A DNA stretch of 64,000 nt from an archaeon (GTDB lineage Archaea > Nanobdellota > Nanobdellia > Woesearchaeales > GW2011-AR15), in assembly GCA_018657065.1 (NCBI GenBank), contig JABHXU010000009.1, positions 17,939-81,938 on the forward strand. Reading direction: 5' to 3'. The stretch's first letter is position 1. Every line of letters starts with the position of its first letter. A program made the position numbers and the translations under genes. The notes below the pieces were generated by a model that did no database searches, had not been told where the DNA came from, and saw nothing but the letters and a program-made list of their open reading frames with translations. Below are positions 1 through 8,303 of the stretch, piece after piece.

Positions 1-1
1 T

Positions 2-337
2 GCGTTTGCATTACGTGACGCATTAAATGAAATAAAAGATTTAAAATCTCAAATGGGTAAAATGCAACGAGAGTTTAATGATATTATTGTTAATCAAAAA
101 CCTACGAGACAAAAATTAACAACATCTCAGGAACAAGTTCAAGCTCAATCACAATTTCAGGCAATTGTTAATCCTGAACCAGAAAAGAGGCAAGAAGCAC
201 CAGTACAACAACAATCACAACCTGTTCAAAGAACTTTTAGTGAACCTCAAACAAAAATTGAGTGTCCTATAGACAGAAATAATGTAGCACCAGCAGATGT
301 TGCTATTGACAAAATGTTTTATTATGGGAATAAGTAA
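2..337 (+). CDS. C-terminal part of a Gln/Pro-rich coiled-coil protein (5' end outside window)
   Basis: The frame is open from the left edge, so the first ATG visible (base 53) is probably internal and the gene starts upstream of the window. The visible part begins with a short amphipathic helix (ALNEIKDLKSQMGKMQREF), likely coiled coil. It continues into a low-complexity Gln/Pro/Glu tract of about 60 residues and ends with a compact tail containing IDKMFYYGNK. No catalytic motif is seen. The layout (helix plus Q/P-rich linker) resembles small cytoplasmic DPANN proteins of unknown function, two more of which lie near 38.7 and 47.4 kb. Function unknown. Confidence 0.55.
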   Translation, partial: AFALRDALNEIKDLKSQMGKMQREFNDIIVNQKPTRQKLTTSQEQVQAQSQFQAIVNPEPEKRQEAPVQQQSQPVQRTFSEPQTKIECPIDRNNVAPADVAIDKMFYYGNK

Positions 338-380
338 ATAACTTATTTTCTATTTGCAGCACGTTAGAATATTATAGTTT

Positions 381-408
381 TCAAAGGGGCGCGAGGAACT
401 GCGCATAA
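381..408 (+). repeat. GC-rich inverted repeat, left copy
   Basis: This 28-base element has a GC-rich core (GGGGCGCGAGGAACTGCGC) in a very AT-rich setting. Its reverse complement recurs at 2319-2346 with 26 of 28 bases matching, so the two copies bracket the ABC permease gene in inverted orientation. This copy lies just beyond the permease stop codon. Confidence 0.8.
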
Positions 409-416
409 TTATTTTT

Positions 417-2285
417 TTAATTCTTAATTTTTTTCTTAGTCAAATAAATAACAAGAATTAAAGCAATAATAAAATAACTTAGTAGGTAAATAACTTCAGT
501 TTTTATTGTAGGAACATTAAAAATGAGTATTTTTCTAAATGCTGAACTAGCTATTACATAAGGATTTTTCGCAGCTATACTTGCTGCTAATTTAGGCATT
601 GTTTCTAGAGGAGTTACTGAATTACTAAATAAGAAAAATCCAAGAGCAACAAATGTTGTTGTAAGAATTGAAGACTGTTCATTTCTAATTAATAATGCAA
701 ATATCATACCTATTGAACTAAACAGTAATACAAGTAAAAGAATAATAAAAATTAAAGGCCCAAATTGACTTAATATATCAATATTAAAACTAAATTTAGC
801 AACAAGTAATAAAATAACCACTTGAAATAAAACAACAAAAATATTAGTTATCATAAGTCCAATTGTAAAAATTAATTTATTTACTGGAGTAATTAAATTT
901 CTATAAAATGCTGTTGAATTAATTTCACCAAGTGTTACAATATTTGCAAATAAAATACTAATAAAAATAATAATAATTGTTAACATTCCTGGAAACGCTA
1001 TTTTTATATTTTCTACACCAGGTAATAAAGGTTCATAATTCTCCATTATTGGATTAACTAATTGTTCTGCTAATTCTGGATTTAATTTACTTAAATCTGC
1101 TAAACTAGAATTTAGTTCTTTTTGAACTAAAAGCATGCTAGCGACACCAGAATTAATTTTTAAAATATATTCATCACTGGCTTTTATATCAGCGTCAATT
1201 AATTTTTTAACAGTATCTAAAAGAGAAACAGCCGTATCAAATTCAGTTTTTTGTTCATCAATATAATTAAAATACGTTGTTGTTGAGTTTTGTAATTTTG
1301 TTGCAGAGTTTCTAAATAAACTAATAGAATCTAAAGATAATTCTAAAATTAATCCAGTTGATAAATCTGAACTTAAATCTTTTAAATCAATAGATTGGTT
1401 AAATTCTGGAATAGAAATTGACTCATTAATTAAACTAAAATTTAAATCACTTAAATTATAATATGAAATATTTGCACTAACAAATTCACCAATATTTGTT
1501 GTAAATGTTTTGTTTGAAATATAGATTTTTTGACTTGGATATGTTAATTTTAAAATTTTAAGATTGTTTTCTAAAACTTCTAAATTATCAAAAACTAATT
1601 CCATTGAAGAATCAAATTCATTATATGATTTATTTATTTCAATACTCAAATTATCAAGTTTTATTTGAATATTTTTTATTTTATTGTAACTAGGTTCAAA
1701 TTCTTTTTGAATAACAATTAATTTTTCTTTTCTTAAAATTAAATCATTTTTGATCGAATCACTTTCATTAATTATAAAAGCAATATCTTGGTTTTTATCA
1801 TATAAATAAACAACCATATTTTCAATATTTTGAAATATTGTTGTTGCTGAATCTAAACTAATTTTATCAGCCTGTACTCCAAAAAAATCTGAAATTGTCT
1901 CAACAATTTTATTTGACAAAGCTTTTTTTGAATTATCAAAATAAAATATAATTGTTCCTGTTGGAATGTCTCCAGTTGTCATAAATTCTTCACTAAATTC
2001 TAAACAAATATGAACTTTTTCTAAAGCCATATCATTAATACAAGATTCAGGATTTTCATAAGAGATTACATCAGCAAAATAACTAAAATTAGAAAATGCT
2101 GGTTCAAGAGTATTAAAATCAGAACTGATTGCTCCAATATTAACACTATGAATTCCTTCACCACTGTAAGCAAAACCTATAAGTAAAATTAAAGCTAAAG
2201 GTCCAATAACAAGCATTAGAAGTGAAGAAATATTTCTAAATAAAATCTTAAAATTTTTTATTTGCTCAAATAATAATTGTTTCAT
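417..2285 (-). CDS. ABC-2 type transporter permease with large external domain
   Basis: Membrane subunit of an ABC exporter; the substrate cannot be read from sequence. One hydrophobic helix near residues 19-41 is followed by a soluble region to about residue 430, presumably outside the membrane. That region is rich in Asn/Ser/Ile and has coiled-coil-like stretches at roughly 175-250 and 330-400. The C-terminal third holds about six membrane helices, the ABC-2/YhgE-like arrangement. The gene follows the ATPase gene on the same strand (96-base gap), so the two probably form one exporter. The gap and the region after the stop each carry one copy of a GC-rich inverted repeat. The length (622 aa) fits ABC-2 permeases with an inserted extracellular domain. 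Confidence 0.75.
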   Translation of the reverse strand: MKQLLFEQIKNFKILFRNISSLLMLVIGPLALILLIGFAYSGEGIHSVNIGAISSDFNTLEPAFSNFSYFADVISYENPESCINDMALEKVHICLEFSEEFMTTGDIPTGTIIFYFDNSKKALSNKIVETISDFFGVQADKISLDSATTIFQNIENMVVYLYDKNQDIAFIINESDSIKNDLILRKEKLIVIQKEFEPSYNKIKNIQIKLDNLSIEINKSYNEFDSSMELVFDNLEVLENNLKILKLTYPSQKIYISNKTFTTNIGEFVSANISYYNLSDLNFSLINESISIPEFNQSIDLKDLSSDLSTGLILELSLDSISLFRNSATKLQNSTTTYFNYIDEQKTEFDTAVSLLDTVKKLIDADIKASDEYILKINSGVASMLLVQKELNSSLADLSKLNPELAEQLVNPIMENYEPLLPGVENIKIAFPGMLTIIIIFISILFANIVTLGEINSTAFYRNLITPVNKLIFTIGLMITNIFVVLFQVVILLLVAKFSFNIDILSQFGPLIFIILLLVLLFSSIGMIFALLIRNEQSSILTTTFVALGFFLFSNSVTPLETMPKLAASIAAKNPYVIASSAFRKILIFNVPTIKTEVIYLLSYFIIALILVIYLTKKKIKN

Positions 2286-2318
2286 TTTATTTTTGTTTTT
2301 CTGGTTTTTAAAATATTT

Positions 2319-2346
2319 TTATGCGCCGTTCCCCGCGCCCCTTTGA
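2319..2346 (-). repeat. GC-rich inverted repeat, right copy
   Basis: Reverse complement of the 381-408 element, with two substitutions (A to G and T to G within the GC core). It sits in the intergenic gap between the ATPase and permease genes. A transcript covering the permease gene would carry complementary 28-base arms at both ends. Confidence 0.8.
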
Positions 2347-2381
2347 TTTATGAATTAAAACAAATTCAATTAATTATATCT

Positions 2382-3086
2382 TTATTTAACAACTCTATCA
2401 AATTCTTTTCGTAAATCTACACCACGTTTAACAGTGACTGATTTAATTTTACCATTGTATAAAATTCCTGCTTTGTTACAGTTTTTTTCTAATTCAGAAA
2501 AAATATGTGATATAACTATTATTGTTTTACCTTCTTTACTAACTTCTTTAATAATTTTCCAAAATTGATCAACTAATTTAGGGTCTAGGCCAGTTGTGGG
2601 TTCATCTAAAATAAGTAATTCAGGATTATGAACAAGAGATATTGCAAAATCCAATCTTCGTTTCATTCCTCCTGAGATATTTTGTGCTAATTTGTCTTTT
2701 GAATCATATAAGTTTACAGATCTTAAAATTTTATTAATATGAACATCTAGATCTTTTTTATTCATTTGAACAGAATTTAAATTTGCATAATAATGCATAT
2801 TTTCTTTAACTGTTAATTTATAATAAAAAGAATTTTCTTGAGTAGTAAGACCTGTTACTTTAAGTAAAAAATTTGAGTCTTTTAAAACTTCTTTTTCTTT
2901 AAAATAAATACTTCCTGATGTAGGTTTATAAATACCCATTAATACTTTCATTAAGGTTGATTTACCGGATCCAGATGGACCTATAATTCCAAAAATATCA
3001 CCCTTACTAATTTTAAGATTAACATTATCTAAAATTTTTTTAGAACCAAAGGCTTTAGTTATATCTTTAAATTCAATTATATACAT
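2382..3086 (-). CDS. ABC transporter ATP-binding protein
   Basis: Nucleotide-binding subunit that powers the adjacent ABC-2 permease at the cytoplasmic membrane face. Walker A is GPSGSGKST at residues 36-44. The signature is ISGGM at 137-141 followed by KRRLDFA, and Walker B with the catalytic glutamate is LLILDEP at 157-163. The H-loop appears in VISHIFSEL. The length (234 aa) is normal for a CcmA/drug-export type NBD. The start ATG follows a TATA-like AT-rich stretch. It lies first in a two-gene minus-strand unit with the permease. The family is clear; the substrate (drug, lipid or peptide) is unknown. Confidence 0.9.
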   Translation of the reverse strand: MYIIEFKDITKAFGSKKILDNVNLKISKGDIFGIIGPSGSGKSTLMKVLMGIYKPTSGSIYFKEKEVLKDSNFLLKVTGLTTQENSFYYKLTVKENMHYYANLNSVQMNKKDLDVHINKILRSVNLYDSKDKLAQNISGGMKRRLDFAISLVHNPELLILDEPTTGLDPKLVDQFWKIIKEVSKEGKTIIVISHIFSELEKNCNKAGILYNGKIKSVTVKRGVDLRKEFDRVVK

Positions 3087-3131
3087 AAAAAAAGTTATTG
3101 GTAATAGGTATATAAAGATTATCTAGAAAGA

Positions 3132-3761
3132 TTAAGTTTTTAACAGGATCATAATTAAACAATTTTCTTTTCCATACATTTTTGATTCATAGATTTCTCT
3201 TTTTACCTGTAAAACATTTAAATTATATTTTTGTCCAAACTCAGTTATTTCTTCTTTTGAGTACGCTCTACTGTATATGTCTTGCTTATCGATTTTACAA
3301 ATTAATTTACTTTCATCAAGTTTACCTTTTAATTCATTTAATGCAATGAAAAATAATCCATTAGGTTTTAGTGCTTTTGATATTTTTGAAATTGTAATTT
3401 CAAAATTTTTAGGATCTAAACATAACATAGAATAGCTTGAAATAATTCCATCAAATTCATTTTCATAATTAATATTTGTCATTGATATTTCTTTAAAATT
3501 TGCAGTAGGATTGTTTGATTTTGCATGTTTAATCATTTCCTTTGAAAAATCTATTCCTGTAACATTAAAACCTCTGAATACTAATTCTGTTGTAACTGGA
3601 ATTCCTGGACCACATCCTAAATCTAACACCTTGGCATTTTCTGGTAATTGATCACAAAATTCATTAAATAGAACTAAATAATTTCCTTGGTTAAGATATG
3701 GCGAAGCAGTCCTAGCCCCAATTTTATTCCAAGATTTTTGATTTAATTTTATAATGTTCAT
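3132..3761 (-). CDS. SAM-dependent methyltransferase (class I)
   Basis: Rossmann-fold methyltransferase of the ubiE/Methyltransf_11/25 kind. The SAM-binding motif I is VLDLGCGPG near residues 46-54. A motif II-like acidic strand end (TGIDFSKEM) and a post-I segment (FDGIISSYSMLCL) follow. I start it at the ATG at 3761 because GGAGAT stands about five bases upstream; the longer reading begins at a TTG that overlaps this SD. The gene directly follows kae1, with the stop and start almost touching, so the two are likely co-transcribed. The substrate cannot be inferred. Confidence 0.75.
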   Translation of the reverse strand: MNIIKLNQKSWNKIGARTASPYLNQGNYLVLFNEFCDQLPENAKVLDLGCGPGIPVTTELVFRGFNVTGIDFSKEMIKHAKSNNPTANFKEISMTNINYENEFDGIISSYSMLCLDPKNFEITISKISKALKPNGLFFIALNELKGKLDESKLICKIDKQDIYSRAYSKEEITEFGQKYNLNVLQVKREIYESKMYGKENCLIMILLKT

Positions 3762-3763
3762 TA

Positions 3764-4747
3764 TTATCTCCAAGTAACTTTTACATCATCAGTTCTTTCA
3801 TAAGGTCTGATTGGAGAATTTACAACAGTTGTTTTAAGTCCAGCTTTATTCATAATTATTCCTAGCCAAGCAATCATAGCAGCATTATCTACTAAAAATT
3901 GGTTTTCAGGGCAGTAAAATTTTGCTTCACGTTCATCGCACATAATTTTACACATTTCTTGAAGTCTTTTATTACAAGCAACGCCTCCACCTAAAACTAA
4001 TTCTTTTTTTTCTGTGTGAGCTAAAGCTCTTTCACTAATTTCAACAAGCATAGCAAAAACAGTTTCTTGCATAGAATAAGAAAGATCTTCAAGTGTGTAT
4101 TTTTTTGAATTATATTTGGATTTTAAATTTGTTAAAAGTCCACCAAAATTAACATCCATTCCTTTAACATTATAGGGAAGTTCAATGTATTTTTTTCCTT
4201 TTTTAGCTAATTGTTCAATTTTTGGCCCACCTGGAAAACCTAGACCAGTAAACCGAGCAAAACTATCAATAAAATTTCCTATACCAATGTCAAGAGTTTC
4301 TCCAAAAATTCTATATTTACCACCATCATATGCAATAACTTGAGTGTTAGCTCCTGAACAATAAAGTAAAATTGGATCTTTAAATCCACTTGTCATTTTT
4401 CCTATTTCTAAATGAGCAATAGCATGATTTACACCAATTAATGGTTTTTTTAATTTTAAAGCAAGTGATTTAGCAACAGTTGTACCAACTCTTAGACAAT
4501 GGCCTAGACCTGGAGCAATTGAAAATGCAATTAGATCAATATCTTTTAATTTTACCTTAGCAATTTTTAAAGCTTTAATTATTAATTCATCACAAATATC
4601 AATATGATGTTCAGCAACTTTTACAGGAATAAGTCCACCAGTTTTAGTTGTAAAAAGTTTTCTTTCATTAGATAAAACTGTTTTATCATCTTTTACAATA
4701 CTAATTCCAAAAGTATGCGCTGTTGATTCAATTCCTAAGCAGATCAT
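3764..4747 (-). CDS. kae1: Kae1/TsaD tRNA threonylcarbamoyladenosine (t6A37) synthase catalytic subunit
   Basis: Transfers the threonylcarbamoyl group from TC-AMP to A37 of ANN-decoding tRNAs as part of the KEOPS complex. The start is placed at the first ATG (MICLGIESTAHTFG), which matches the usual archaeal N-terminus; the 17 codons upstream begin with TTG. A TATA-like TTTATACT about 25 bases before this ATG suggests a leaderless transcript. The metal ligands lie in NHAIAH near residues 108-112. The nucleotide-binding loops SAPGLGH-like (IAPGLGHCLRVG) and LGGGVACNKRL are present. There is no C-terminal Bud32 kinase fusion. The length (327 aa) is normal. Confidence 0.92.
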   Translation of the reverse strand: MICLGIESTAHTFGISIVKDDKTVLSNERKLFTTKTGGLIPVKVAEHHIDICDELIIKALKIAKVKLKDIDLIAFSIAPGLGHCLRVGTTVAKSLALKLKKPLIGVNHAIAHLEIGKMTSGFKDPILLYCSGANTQVIAYDGGKYRIFGETLDIGIGNFIDSFARFTGLGFPGGPKIEQLAKKGKKYIELPYNVKGMDVNFGGLLTNLKSKYNSKKYTLEDLSYSMQETVFAMLVEISERALAHTEKKELVLGGGVACNKRLQEMCKIMCDEREAKFYCPENQFLVDNAAMIAWLGIIMNKAGLKTTVVNSPIRPYERTDDVKVTWR

Positions 4748-4778
4748 AACTAGTGTGAATAATAAAGAGTATAAAAGT

Positions 4779-5075
4779 TTATTTGATCTTTTTATCAAGG
4801 ATTTTATAGAGTGTAAGAATCATATATGGAACAACTAAAAAAAACAAATATTCTTCTAAAGGTAAAATTCCTATTTTTATTCCTATAAGCATTGAATCAC
4901 TAAAAGTCCAATGATTTCTATATACTGCGTAAGTATCCCAAATAGTTCCAATAATAAAAAAAATTAATGGGATAATAATTCTTTCCTTTCGAGAGTGATA
5001 TAAGTGAATATGAAGTTTGTATTCTAAAAAAAGTGTAATTAAAAATATACCAATTAAAATAATTAGATACTCCAT
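4779..5075 (-). CDS. Lycopene cyclase (CarR/CrtYcd-type) domain membrane protein
   Basis: Small three-helix membrane protein of 98 aa. The C-terminal PLEEYLFFLVVPY motif and the WDTYAV segment are characteristic of heterodimer-type lycopene beta-cyclase domains, which close the rings of C40 carotenoids. Known active enzymes pair two such domains (CrtYc plus CrtYd, or a fusion). Only one is encoded here and no other carotenoid gene is visible, so activity is uncertain. It lies just upstream of kae1 on the same strand. Family assignment good, function inferred. Confidence 0.7.
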   Translation of the reverse strand: MEYLIILIGIFLITLFLEYKLHIHLYHSRKERIIIPLIFFIIGTIWDTYAVYRNHWTFSDSMLIGIKIGILPLEEYLFFLVVPYMILTLYKILDKKIK

Positions 5076-5152
5076 GCATATTTTTTAAGTATTAAGATAT
5101 ATAAATTTTTTTACTATAAAATTAATATAGTAATGATAGTTTTATGTAAAAT

Positions 5153-5782
5153 ATGGATTCAGCAGATTTTTGGAAAGAATACCCAAAAGAACCCATCAAA
5201 ACTAAACCAAATCAATTAGCAAAGAGAGTATATGAATTAACTAAAAACTTTCAAAGCAAAAAAATATTAGATATTGGTGTAGGAAGAAGTTTTGATCCGA
5301 TTTTTTTTAATAAAGAAGGATATGATGTAACAGTTATAGATATTTCTCCAAATAGAATAAAAACAATAAATGAAGAATTGAAGCTTCAAAGTATTTTAAA
5401 TGTCAAAGTTATTTTAGAAGATGTTAGAAAAATTAATTTTCCAAATCAATCTTTTGATATTATTTATGCTCATGCATCATTACATTATTTTAATGAAATT
5501 GAAACTTTAGAAGTAATTAATAATCTTTTTAAAATTTTAAGACCAAATGGAATGATTTTTATTCAATGTAAATCTACGTCTGATTCTTTGTTTGGAAAAG
5601 GAAATAAACTATCCTCAAATATTTTTGAAAGCAATGGAAGGATTAGACATTTTTTTACAAAAGAATTCATGAAAAAGCTTCTAAATAAATTTAAGGTTTT
5701 AGAACTTGAAGAGATTGTTAGTGAATATATTGGTCATAAAGGAAGATCAGCTTATATAGCAGTAATTGCTAAGAAATTATAA
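5153..5782 (+). CDS. SAM-dependent methyltransferase (class I)
   Basis: Soluble class I methyltransferase. Motif I is ILDIGVGRSFDP around residues 39-50, the acidic residue at the end of strand 2 is in VTVIDISPNRI, and a motif III-like FDIIYAHASLHYF follows. The 209-aa length is usual for Methyltransf_25/31. An FTKEFMKKLL segment near the C-terminus is typical of small-molecule methyltransferases, such as tellurite-resistance-like ones. It is transcribed divergently from the lycopene-cyclase-domain gene. Substrate unknown. Confidence 0.75.
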   Translation: MDSADFWKEYPKEPIKTKPNQLAKRVYELTKNFQSKKILDIGVGRSFDPIFFNKEGYDVTVIDISPNRIKTINEELKLQSILNVKVILEDVRKINFPNQSFDIIYAHASLHYFNEIETLEVINNLFKILRPNGMIFIQCKSTSDSLFGKGNKLSSNIFESNGRIRHFFTKEFMKKLLNKFKVLELEEIVSEYIGHKGRSAYIAVIAKKL

Positions 5783-5807
5783 ATACTAGATTAACAAATT
5801 AATAATT

Positions 5808-6044
5808 ATGACATTAGATGTTATTGGTTTTTTTGGAATGAGTTTAATTCTGTTTGCATTTATTATGAACCAAATTAAAAAATGGCATGAAGATGATTTA
5901 ATCTATGATATATTTAATGCGGTAGGTGGAGTTATTATGGTTGTTTACGCATATTTAATCAAAGGTTATCCTTTTTTAGTATTAAATTTTATATGGGCTA
6001 TTGTTTCAATTAGAGATGTAATTATTGGTTTAAAGAAACTTTAG
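5808..6044 (+). CDS. Small membrane protein of the CBU_0592 type
   Basis: A 78-aa protein with two to three hydrophobic helices separated by the NQIKKWHEDDLIYDIFNAVG segment. This pattern (GxxLil.AfxmnQ..., FNxvGg) is that of the widespread uncharacterised CBU_0592 membrane family. It sits 25 bases after the methyltransferase stop on the same strand, so it could be translated from the same transcript. No function is known for the family. Confidence 0.55.
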   Translation: MTLDVIGFFGMSLILFAFIMNQIKKWHEDDLIYDIFNAVGGVIMVVYAYLIKGYPFLVLNFIWAIVSIRDVIIGLKKL

Positions 6045-6045
6045 G

Positions 6046-6597
6046 TTAAGAAAAACTTTTTCTAAAACTAATTGCAAAAAATATACTTACTATTGAAAAT
6101 CCCATCATTGTGTAAAACAAATAATTAAATCCAAAATTATGTACTATAATACCACCTAAAAATGCAGCTCCTGCCATGACAAAAGAACTAAGGGCAGAAT
6201 TAAATCCCCAGTCTGAAGCATATTTTCCTTTTGTTAAAAAACTTGAATAAATTAAATTGTATGATGGAGTTCCAAAGGATTCACCTAGAGCCATAATAAT
6301 TTGAATTAAGTATAAATGAATTAAAGATGTTGCAAAGACATAACTAGTCCATCCAATAAGTCTGCAAATAAATCCTAAAATTAAAAAATAATCTGCATAT
6401 TTTTGATGATTTTCATAATTTCTAATAATTAATGTTAAAATTCCTACAGTTAATATGTAAAAACTCCATATACCTCCAACATGGTAAATTGCTGAATCAA
6501 TTTTTTGAATAAATACAGCATACAAAGGTGAAAACATATTCATAGCAAATAAAAAAAAGGAATTTACAAGGAGTAATTGTTTTAGTTGTTTTTTCAT
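6046..6597 (-). CDS. Half-size MFS-like transporter (about six TM helices)
   Basis: A 183-aa polytopic membrane protein with about six hydrophobic helices, half of a standard twelve-helix major facilitator. The IIMALGESFGTPSYNLIYS and KGKYASDWGFNSAL segments resemble the loops between MFS helices 4 and 5. There is no second half nearby and no sign of truncation. It probably works as a dimer or is a stand-alone half-MFS, a form seen in several DPANN genomes. Its start overlaps the stop of the Nudix gene by a few bases, suggesting translational coupling. Substrate unknown. Confidence 0.55.
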   Translation of the reverse strand: MKKQLKQLLLVNSFFLFAMNMFSPLYAVFIQKIDSAIYHVGGIWSFYILTVGILTLIIRNYENHQKYADYFLILGFICRLIGWTSYVFATSLIHLYLIQIIMALGESFGTPSYNLIYSSFLTKGKYASDWGFNSALSSFVMAGAAFLGGIIVHNFGFNYLFYTMMGFSIVSIFFAISFRKSFS

Positions 6598-7172
6598 TTT
6601 TTAATTGATAAAATGTATTTTAATAAAACTCCAATAGTTCGATCTTCTTTAATTTGTCCATTTAGACACATTGTTTTAGTTTCTTCTAAAGATTTCCATA
6701 CAGGTTCTATTTCTTCACCTTGTTCAAGTTTTTGTCCTGAAAGATTTTTTTCAAATTTATTTACAATAAAGTAAAATAAATCCCATTCAATAGTTGCACC
6801 AGCTTTTGCTGTATGAATGTGTTTAAGTTCTTTAATTATATGTCCTGTTTCTTCTAAACATTCATTTTTAGCAGCTGACAAAGCAAACTTAAGTATATTT
6901 TTCCCAGAAGTTCTAGCCGCATTGTATTTTTCTAAAGAATTAAACACTTTTCCACCTGGAAGTCTATAATCATAATCTTCAAGTTCAGCTCTATATTCTT
7001 TTGTTAAAAGAATTTTATCTTCTTTAACTAAAATTAAACGAACACCTGGACACCTTCTTGCAATTTCAAAATCAACTTTAATGTCACCTGAAATCATTGG
7101 TTTTTTTATAACTTCAAAATGTTTTCCTGAATATACAATTCTCTCAGGACCGTTTGGTAGAAATTTAGACAT
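6594..7172 (-). CDS. Nudix hydrolase (ADP-ribose pyrophosphatase-like)
   Basis: Hydrolyses a nucleoside diphosphate linked to X. The Nudix box is present but stretched: PGGKVF is followed by about 20 extra residues before the helix AAKNECLEETG, so the usual spacing between the glycines and the REUxEExG helix is enlarged. The arginine of REUxEE is Asn here. The N-terminal strands (RIVYSGKHFEVIKKP) resemble ADP-ribose pyrophosphatases. The length (192 aa) is normal. The half-MFS gene follows with a short overlap on the same strand. Confidence 0.75.
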   Translation of the reverse strand: MSKFLPNGPERIVYSGKHFEVIKKPMISGDIKVDFEIARRCPGVRLILVKEDKILLTKEYRAELEDYDYRLPGGKVFNSLEKYNAARTSGKNILKFALSAAKNECLEETGHIIKELKHIHTAKAGATIEWDLFYFIVNKFEKNLSGQKLEQGEEIEPVWKSLEETKTMCLNGQIKEDRTIGVLLKYILSIKK

Positions 7173-7236
7173 AGCTAAATATAAATTAGAGAGTTATAAA
7201 TATTTTTCTGAGTCAAAATTGAAAAAAAATTCATAT

Positions 7237-8139
7237 CTAAGTCGAATCTTTATGATTATAATGTGGAATTCCTTTTGAAATCACTCTAATTAAATTTAGC
7301 ACGACAGGGTAGCTCATATTCAAATCCTCTTGCATATGATTTAGCATATTAAATTCGCCTTCAAATTGATCTGGTGAATTAAGTTCTCTATATTCACCAT
7401 CTTGTTTTTGAATATATGTTTTTGAAACAAATTCTTGTTCTACAAGAGTATCAAGAACGGAATCATCTTTAATAGTTTCAATTAGTTGTTTAATTTCATT
7501 GATTTTTTCTGCTTTAACTTGAAATCTGATATACAATTCATTATGAGTACTATCTGTAACACTTTCACATGTTCGTGAGGAAAGTATTACTTCATAGACA
7601 TATTCATCAGATGTTTGTGCTTCCATTAAATCAAAACCAGTACAATATAAGTAAACTTCGTTAAATAATTCTTTATATCTTGTAACACTAAGCATTACTG
7701 CATTTTGAGAAAAATTAAGATAAGCAAGATGCTCATTTTGTATGTTTTTATGTTCTTTAGTAGCAGCATGACCTGGATTTATTTTTTCATACCAGGGAGT
7801 GACATCAAGTTGTACCCAACTTTTTGTAATTGGATCTAATACTTCAATATAATTTTGAATAGATCCAAATTCACTTTGAGTTGCAAAATATTTTACTTCA
7901 AATCCTTTCTCTTCAAGATCTTGTCCAAGTCTATAAGCTACTCTTGCACAGTCTGACGCATCAATAAATTCAGGGTTAAAAGCTAAGATACCTTCAGGAT
8001 TTATTGGGTGGATGTATAATTCTAGATTAGGTGATAAAAATTCATTTCTAAAACCAAAAACCTCAACGCGTCTAACTAAGTCTAAATGATGTTCAAATTC
8101 TGCTTTGATGTCAGGATGTATGTCATCTAAAGTGACCAT
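7237..8139 (-). CDS. Hypothetical protein, possibly related to transglutaminase-like folds
   Basis: A 300-aa soluble protein without a signal peptide or membrane helix. A segment DCARVAYRLGQDLEEKGF followed by YIEVLDPITKSWVQLDVTPWY recalls the Cys-helix and the strand pair of transglutaminase-like proteins. The histidine expected before the first strand is Asn (QNYIEV), so catalysis is doubtful. The C-terminal half (140-300) is not recognised. A TATA-like TTAAATATA about 25 bases upstream of the ATG suggests its own leaderless transcript, divergent from cdc6. Identification is weak. Confidence 0.4.
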   Translation of the reverse strand: MVTLDDIHPDIKAEFEHHLDLVRRVEVFGFRNEFLSPNLELYIHPINPEGILAFNPEFIDASDCARVAYRLGQDLEEKGFEVKYFATQSEFGSIQNYIEVLDPITKSWVQLDVTPWYEKINPGHAATKEHKNIQNEHLAYLNFSQNAVMLSVTRYKELFNEVYLYCTGFDLMEAQTSDEYVYEVILSSRTCESVTDSTHNELYIRFQVKAEKINEIKQLIETIKDDSVLDTLVEQEFVSKTYIQKQDGEYRELNSPDQFEGEFNMLNHMQEDLNMSYPVVLNLIRVISKGIPHYNHKDST

Positions 8140-8303
8140 GAGGTGAGGGGAATTAGCTTATATTTAAGAATATCTAGGTAAGAACTATTTTATTTTTTAA
8201 GTAGGTTAAATTAAATTTATTCTTAATTTTTCTAGTGATAATCCACTGGACATTTTCACGTCAGGTTTATAAAAGGTAGATTTAAATAATTAATTTGATT
8301 ATA
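8140..8303. promoter_or_regulatory. Candidate replication origin / cdc6 promoter region
   Basis: This intergenic region lies upstream of cdc6 and GINS. It holds TCCACTGGA at 8242-8250, whose complement TCCAGTGGA is the core of archaeal origin recognition boxes (ORB/mini-ORB). The GC-containing core is preceded by a very AT-rich tract (about 8175-8235) that could be a duplex-unwinding element. A TATA-like ATTTAAATA precedes the cdc6 start by about 20 bases. Only one core site is evident, so this is an origin candidate, not a proven one. The same site could also autoregulate cdc6. Confidence 0.45.
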
